Positions 47,862-52,121 of a stretch of DNA of 52,121 nucleotides are shown here, in pieces. The notes below the pieces were generated by a model. The model worked only from the letters and a program-made list of their open reading frames with translations. It had not been told where the DNA came from and searched no databases. Origin of the DNA: Frankia sp. AgB1.9 (lineage in GTDB: Bacteria; Actinomycetota; Actinomycetes; Frankiales; Frankiaceae); the NCBI RefSeq assembly GCF_016786355.1, contig NZ_JADWYX010000062.1:1-52121 (forward strand). The letters run 5' to 3'. The number at the start of each line of letters is the position of its first letter. Within the stretch, counting starts at the first letter, position 1. The translations under genes were made by a program, and so were the position numbers.

Positions 47862-48434
47862 ATGGGAAAGATTGTCATCACCACGAACCTGTCGCTTGAC
47901 GGCGTCGTTCAGGACCCGGACGGGCAGGAAGGATTCCGGCTCGGCGGCTGGTTCGGCGAGTCCGGCGGAGCCGATCTCGCGGCCTGGTCGCGGCTGGAGA
48001 CCGACGAGACGCTGCGCTCCGCGGCGATCCTGGTCGGCCGCCGCAGCGACGAATGGTTCGCCACCCGCTGGAACGATCGCACTGGCGAATGGGCCGACAA
48101 GCTGAACAGCCTGCCCAAGTACGTCGTCTCGACGACCCTCGCCGCGCCGAAGTGGAACAACGCGACGGTCCTCACCGGCGACGTGCTCGCCCAGATCACG
48201 AAGCTGAAGGCGGAGACGGACGGCGACATTCTCGTCTACGCCAGCTACCAGCTCGCCCGCACCCTGATCGAGCACGACCTGGTCGACGAGCTGCGCCTAG
48301 TCGTCTTCCCGGTCATCCTTGGCGACGGCGACCGGCTCTTCGGTGCGACCAGTGACAAGAAGGCACTGCGGCTGGTCAGCACCCGACCCCTCGGCGAGGG
48401 CCTGTCGTTCCTGACCTACGAGTTCGTCAGGTAG
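47862..48434 (+). CDS. dihydrofolate reductase-family (RibD C-terminal) protein
   Basis: A 190-aa DHFR-fold protein of the RibD C-terminal group. Blocks: VITTNLSLDGVVQDPDG, AAILVGRRSDEWFA, LPKYVVSTTLAAPKWNNATV, GDILVYASYQLARTLIEH, LVDELRLVVFPVILGDGDRLF. It is NADPH-dependent by family, but members near ECF sigmas have unknown substrates. ATG 47862 follows AAGGAG by 10 nt. It lies 225 bp after the SnoaL-type sigma gene, with a repeat element between, and is probably expressed separately or as a target of that sigma. Confidence 0.9.
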   Translation: MGKIVITTNLSLDGVVQDPDGQEGFRLGGWFGESGGADLAAWSRLETDETLRSAAILVGRRSDEWFATRWNDRTGEWADKLNSLPKYVVSTTLAAPKWNNATVLTGDVLAQITKLKAETDGDILVYASYQLARTLIEHDLVDELRLVVFPVILGDGDRLFGATSDKKALRLVSTRPLGEGLSFLTYEFVR

Positions 48435-48446
48435 CCCCTTACCCGG

Positions 48447-48484
48447 ACGCGGGGGCCACCGCCGGCCAGGCGGTGCCCCCGCGT
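48447..48484. terminator. strong bidirectional terminator hairpin
   Basis: ACGCGGGGGC-C-ACCGCC faces GGCGGT-GCCCCCGCGT across a GGCCA loop: a 16-bp stem with one bulge, starting 12 bp after the DHFR-like gene and lying before the convergent sigma gene. Confidence 0.75.
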
Positions 48485-48531
48485 CGTGTCCAATATCCGG
48501 TCGAACAACCAGGGTGTCGGTGGTGTCAACG

Positions 48532-49545
48532 TCATGGCAGGGTTGGCGCGAATCCGAATGCGGGGAACAGCTCGGGGTAGGCGAACACGGTGATCTCCGA
48601 GATCGCGGCGTCGGACAGTCCCAGGACGACGAACCCGAAGCTTCGATACGTGTCGTCGCCCCAGGCTCTCAGATAGGCGGCCGCCGCTGGCTGGCGGTTG
48701 GCGCGGGTCGGTATGAGGCGCCAGTCGCCTGTCCGGTCGGGGCCCCACCCGCGGCGGAACTCGGCGACGGTCGCGTCCAACCCCTCGAACCACACCGCCC
48801 GTGGCGGCATCGTGAAGCGCGCCGCGTCGGTGAGCAGGTCGGCGAGGGCGTCGGCATCGGCGGCCTCGTGGGCGGCGATATAGCGCCTGAGCAGCTGGTA
48901 CTCCTGTGCGGTCGACGGTTGCGCTGACCAGTCGTGGCGGTCGGCGGGCGTGTCGCGCTGTAGGGACGCGCGAGCTCGCTGGAGCGCACTGTCGACGGCC
49001 GCGACCGAGCAGCCGAGCGCGGTGGCGATCTCGGGGCCGGTCCAGCCCAACACCTCCCGCAGGAGGAGGACGGCGCGTTGTCGGGGCGTGAGGAGCTGGA
49101 TGGCGGCGAGGAAGACAAGCGACACGGTCTCCTTCGCGATCGCCAGGCTCTCGGGGCCGGCCTGATCGAGGAACACGTCGGGGTACGGCTGGAGCCAGGC
49201 GGCCTCCGGATACTCGGGAGCGTCGGTCAGACCCGGCTGCCCCAACTGGTACGGAAGCGCTCTGCGCCGATTCCGCCGGAGGTGGTCAAGGCAGGTGTTC
49301 GTCGCGATCGCGTACAGCCATGCACGAAACGTCGAGCGACGCGCGAACGAGCACCGGCCGCGCCATGCTCGCAGGAGCGTCTCCTGTACCAGATCTTCGG
49401 CTTCGTCGAACGAGCCGAGCATCCGGTAGCAGTGGACGTGCAGCTCCCGCCGGTACCTGTCGGTGAGCCGGCTGAACGCGCCTGGATCGCCATCGACGGC
49501 TGCCGTGACAAGCCGGTCAAGCTCGTCGTGTTCAGGCTCAGCCAT
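48532..49545 (-). CDS. ECF sigma factor with C-terminal SnoaL-like domain
   Basis: Second sigma-70 factor of the same type, 337 aa. Region 2: RELHVHCYRMLGSFDEAEDL, QETLLRAWRGRCSF, FRAWLYAIATNTCLDHLRR. Region 4: LTPRQRAVLLLREVLGWTGP, EIATALGCSVAAVDSALQRARA. SnoaL-like tail from about residue 220 (LLRRYIAAHEAADADALADL). It overlaps the upstream DHFR-like gene by 8 bp, so the two are one operon. It is a diverged paralogue of the sigma at 46614, facing it. No anti-sigma gene is visible. Confidence 0.94.
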   Translation of the reverse strand: MAEPEHDELDRLVTAAVDGDPGAFSRLTDRYRRELHVHCYRMLGSFDEAEDLVQETLLRAWRGRCSFARRSTFRAWLYAIATNTCLDHLRRNRRRALPYQLGQPGLTDAPEYPEAAWLQPYPDVFLDQAGPESLAIAKETVSLVFLAAIQLLTPRQRAVLLLREVLGWTGPEIATALGCSVAAVDSALQRARASLQRDTPADRHDWSAQPSTAQEYQLLRRYIAAHEAADADALADLLTDAARFTMPPRAVWFEGLDATVAEFRRGWGPDRTGDWRLIPTRANRQPAAAAYLRAWGDDTYRSFGFVVLGLSDAAISEITVFAYPELFPAFGFAPTLP

Positions 49546-50164
49546 CGGCGTCTGGCTGGAACGAGCCGAAGGTCAGGGGACCGGCGCTCTGATAGGTGTG
49601 GACGGCGACGCCCGACTCGGATGTTCTCGAGCCGACCAGGCGTAGCCCAGCGGATGGGAGGCCGTCACCGAAGAGACGTTCGCCGGTGCCGAGCAGGACG
49701 GGGAAGACCCAGAGGCGGTATTCGTCGACGAGGCCCTGGGTGATGAGTGATCGTGCGAGCCGGCGGCTCCCGTGGACCTGGAGCTCGCCGTCGCCATCGG
49801 CCTTGAGACGTGCGATCTCGGTGCCGAGGTCGCCGGCGATGACCGTCGCTGGTCCCCACGCAGGGGCGGTGAGGGTCCTCGACACGACGTACTTGGGCAA
49901 CGTGTTGAGGTGCCGGGCGAGCACGTCGCTCGGGTCGGTGACGTGCGGCCAGTGCGACGCCAGTATCTCGTAGCTCCGGCGTCCGAGGAGGAACCCGCTG
50001 GCCTGCTGGATCCACTCGACCGCGAACGCGGCGGTCGACGCCTCCACGTAGGGGACCAGCCAGCCGCCCAGCTCGAAGCCGCCACTGCGGTCCTCGTTGG
50101 GGGCTCCGGGGCTCTGCATCACGCCGTCCACCGACACGAAGGTCGTCAGCACCAGCTTTCGCAC
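49538..50164 (-). CDS. dihydrofolate reductase-family protein
   Basis: A 208-aa RibD C-terminal-type DHFR-fold protein: LVLTTFVSVDGVMQSPGAP, ASGFLLGRRSYEILASHWP, LPKYVVSRTLTAPAWGPATV, GELQVHGSRRLARSLITQ, LVDEYRLWVFPVLLGTGERL. It is similar to the product of 47862-48434. Its end overlaps the sigma gene start by 8 bp, giving tight coupling, so this enzyme and the sigma are made together. Substrate unknown; reductase activity is inferred from family. Confidence 0.92.
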   Translation of the reverse strand: MRKLVLTTFVSVDGVMQSPGAPNEDRSGGFELGGWLVPYVEASTAAFAVEWIQQASGFLLGRRSYEILASHWPHVTDPSDVLARHLNTLPKYVVSRTLTAPAWGPATVIAGDLGTEIARLKADGDGELQVHGSRRLARSLITQGLVDEYRLWVFPVLLGTGERLFGDGLPSAGLRLVGSRTSESGVAVHTYQSAGPLTFGSFQPDADG

Positions 50165-50252
50165 ACCTACTCCTTGGACTCGGTCATCTCCTTGGTCATG
50201 TGACGTCGGAGGCCGGGCGATCCCATCGGGCGTCGTCGAGGAATATCCAGCG

Positions 50253-50861
50253 CTACTCGACGTAGCGGCTGCGCGGCACGTCCGCCTCCGCGGACAGGCG
50301 CCGGTACCGCACCCCGATCACACCGCTCGCGTACACCTTCTGCCAGACGAGCCCGAAGTCCGCTGGACTCGACAGGCCCCCGAAGACAGAGAGACCGGCG
50401 CCGATGGCGACCGGGTGCACCTTCAGCCAGAACTCGTCCACCAGGCCGAGCCGGACGAAGGCATCGACGGTTCGAGCGCCACCGAACAAGACCATGTCCC
50501 CGCCCGCTTCGTTACGCAGACGCGCGACCTCGTCGGCGATCGGTTGCGACGCGATGCGCGAGTTCTTCATGACGGCGTGCGTCCTCCCGGTCGAGAACAC
50601 CACCTTCGGCGTGTCGAGCATCCAGTTCGCGAACTCCACGAGGTCCGGTGTTCCAGACCGATCGGCGGCTCGCGCCGGCCATACCGCTGCGAAGCTCTCG
50701 AACACGACCCTGCCGGTCAGGATCGTGCCCGCGGCTCGGCGGAGGTCAGTCGTGAAGTCATGATCCATCTCGTCGTCGTGGACGAGCCAGCCCAGGTCGC
50801 CCGTTGGGCTGCCCATGAACCCGTCCACGGAGCTGTTGACGAACACGATCACCCGTCGCAT
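50253..50861 (-). CDS. dihydrofolate reductase-family protein
   Basis: A 202-aa DHFR-fold protein, third of this family here but more distant: VIVFVNSSVDGFMGSPTGD, AGTILTGRVVFESFAAVWP, NWMLDTPKVVFSTGRTHAVM, GDMVLFGGARTVDAFVRLG, LVDEFWLKVHPVAIGAGLSVF. ATG 50861 is chosen because GGAGG lies 7 nt upstream; the frame runs further upstream without homology. It is 88 bp before the next minus gene, so it may begin a three-gene operon ending in the sigma factor. Confidence 0.91.
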   Translation of the reverse strand: MRRVIVFVNSSVDGFMGSPTGDLGWLVHDDEMDHDFTTDLRRAAGTILTGRVVFESFAAVWPARAADRSGTPDLVEFANWMLDTPKVVFSTGRTHAVMKNSRIASQPIADEVARLRNEAGGDMVLFGGARTVDAFVRLGLVDEFWLKVHPVAIGAGLSVFGGLSSPADFGLVWQKVYASGVIGVRYRRLSAEADVPRSRYVE

Positions 50862-51007
50862 GGTCACGCCTCCACCGTCGTGGCGCCCGGATAGCGCCGT
50901 CGTACAGACGAGACGTCGACGAGTACCGAACCCCATCGCTGCGCCGGGGTGAGGTCGCCGATCGCGGCGATACCGGCGCCGGCAAATGCTCCTAAGGGAG
51001 CTGCGTC

Positions 51008-51931
51008 GTGGCAGATGATGTGGATTGCGGCGAGAGACCTTCGACGGCGGGGGGCATACCTGTGTACATAGCCTGGACCGACGACAGCGACGGCGGGAGA
51101 ATGTGGTGGGCGGAGATGGGCGCATTCGGCTGGGGCGCCCCCCGTCTCGTGCCCGACCGGCGGTCGGCCGCCGGGCCCAGTCTGGGTATGGTCGGTGACG
51201 ACTACTTCATGGCCTGGACGGGTGCCTGGTACGAACCCGGCGGCTTCGCCCCGGTAGCCCACGACACGACCATCTGGTGGTCGGGCTTCGACCGAGTCCG
51301 CAACGACTGGCAGCCGCAACAGCCTTTTGCCGAATTCCGCAGCTCCGTCGCGCCCGCCCTCAGCACCACTCCGAGCGGCGAGTTGGCCATGGCCTGGTCC
51401 GATTATGACCAGGAGGTTCCCTTCTGGTCGGCATTCGTGAACGGCAGGTGGCGGACCGGCCGCGCCGTCGGCTCACCGGGGCTGGTCCTGACCAGCCCTG
51501 CCGTCGCCAGATTCGGCACGCTGTTCATGGCCTGGGGCGGCGGCGGCCCCGGTCTGTGGTGGACGTCGTTCAATCCGGTTCAGGGGACCTGGTTCACCCC
51601 GCAGCGCCTCGCCGATCGCGGCACCAGCCACGCGCCGGCCCTCGCCGGTGCCAGCGCGGGCGACCCGCTCGTGATGGCGTGGAAGGGCCTCGGCGGCGAC
51701 ACCGCCATCTGGTGGTCGACGTTCGACGGATCGGCGTGGGGTCCGCAACAGGCTTTCACCGATCGGCAGACGGCGGCTGCCCCGGCTCTCGGGACGGTCG
51801 GCGGCAGTATCGCGATGGCATGGACCTGGGACGGCGCCCTCAACACGTCGCTCTACCTAGGCGGGCAATGGACCCCACCTCGCGTACTTCCCGGCGCCCG
51901 CACCGCCCTAAGCCCCGCCCTCCCGAACTAG
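51008..51931 (+). CDS. six-repeat beta-propeller-like protein
   Basis: A 307-aa repeat protein. Six copies of an (I/M)AW core occur at residues 21, 68, 128, 174, 223 and 270, about 48 residues apart, with SPAL/APAL before them and WWS-x-FD or similar plus W-x-PQ after them. This suits a six-bladed propeller like fungal fucose-binding lectins or sialidase-type folds. No sialidase catalytic residues are seen. GTG 51008 follows AAGGGAG by 8 nt. No signal peptide is evident, so it may stay in the cytoplasm or leave by another route. A sugar-binding role is inference only. Confidence 0.75.
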   Translation: MADDVDCGERPSTAGGIPVYIAWTDDSDGGRMWWAEMGAFGWGAPRLVPDRRSAAGPSLGMVGDDYFMAWTGAWYEPGGFAPVAHDTTIWWSGFDRVRNDWQPQQPFAEFRSSVAPALSTTPSGELAMAWSDYDQEVPFWSAFVNGRWRTGRAVGSPGLVLTSPAVARFGTLFMAWGGGGPGLWWTSFNPVQGTWFTPQRLADRGTSHAPALAGASAGDPLVMAWKGLGGDTAIWWSTFDGSAWGPQQAFTDRQTAAAPALGTVGGSIAMAWTWDGALNTSLYLGGQWTPPRVLPGARTALSPALPN

Positions 51932-51999
51932 CGGACTGCCCGAGCGGGAAGCCGGCGCGTGGCGCTCAGTCCCGGTATCGCGAGCCACAACACCGGTCA

Positions 52000-52059
52000 T
52001 GATCGCCGTTTGAGCCCTCGGATGGTCGTAGAAACGCCCGCGCTACGACCACCCCAGAC
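52000..52059. repeat. dispersed palindromic element, copy 6, truncated right arm
   Basis: The left arm TGATCGCCGTTTGAGCCCTC and the centre CTACGACCACC are intact, but after that the right arm is lost and unrelated sequence begins. It lies 69 bp after the stop of the propeller gene. Confidence 0.75.
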
Positions 52060-52121
52060 ATCCCATGGTTTTGGGTGTCAAGCGGCGGTGTCGAGTGTGA
52101 CGGTGTGTGGCCAGGCGGTTG
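52060..52121. other. sequence of unknown origin at the window edge
   Basis: This replaces the expected right arm of the palindromic element. It is short and contains CCATGGTTTTGGGTGTCAAG and GT-rich sequence. It could be the end of an insertion sequence that continues beyond the window, but no transposase is visible. Confidence 0.3.

Overview
The window is about 52 kb of very GC-rich DNA. It shows GTG/ATG starts, 4-bp stop/start overlaps, many TetR-type regulators, SnoaL-tailed ECF sigma factors and likely leaderless promoters. This points to a large-genome actinobacterium; a Frankia-type genome fits best, but I infer that from style and gene content only. No rRNA, tRNA or CRISPR array was seen.

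Left part (about 0.2-11.6 kb, minus strand) is a compact lipid/polyketide operon. A fatty acyl-AMP ligase overlaps by 4 bp a one-module type I PKS (ACP-KS-AT-DH-KR-ACP-degenerate carrier-TE). An antigen-85-like secreted esterase and a DHA2-type MFS exporter follow. The gene order recalls the mycolate condensation locus of mycobacteria (FAAL, Pks13, Ag85), but this PKS has reductive domains. It is the strongest candidate for an undescribed system here.

12.5-25.8 kb holds an S15-type secreted hydrolase, a MaoC-like protein, a YeiH-family exporter with its LysR regulator, a TetR gene preceded by an 18-bp tandem array, an orphan branched-chain-type substrate-binding lipoprotein with a luciferase-like monooxygenase, a LolD/FtsX-type ABC exporter, a ParB/Srx-motif hypothetical and another TetR.

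26-36.9 kb looks like one catabolic or biosynthetic region: DapB-like reductase, PanC-like ligase with altered substrate motifs, SDR, aldehyde dehydrogenase, cytochrome P450, second SDR, CMD-family protein, two TetR regulators, a 6-oxocamphor-hydrolase-like crotonase and a zinc alcohol dehydrogenase. The P450 and second SDR are joined abruptly, as if a deletion (or misassembly) removed the P450 tail and the SDR start. The set would suit oxidation and C-C cleavage of a cyclic ketone.

36.9-39.6 kb is one lower-GC gene for a TIR-NB-ARC-TPR protein, a likely transferred defence or signalling gene. 40-46.5 kb holds an SDR, repeat-rich noncoding DNA, a MarR operon, AhpC/AhpD, an iron-box-controlled hypothetical with a possible frameshift, and a TetR/MFS efflux pair. 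46.6-50.9 kb has two SnoaL-type ECF sigma genes and three DHFR-like (RibD C-terminal) genes in a mirrored layout. The right end has a six-repeat beta-propeller-like protein.

A dispersed imperfect palindrome of about 75 bp occurs six times, always just downstream of a gene. A second palindromic family and a 73-bp duplication lie at 40.8-41.1 kb.
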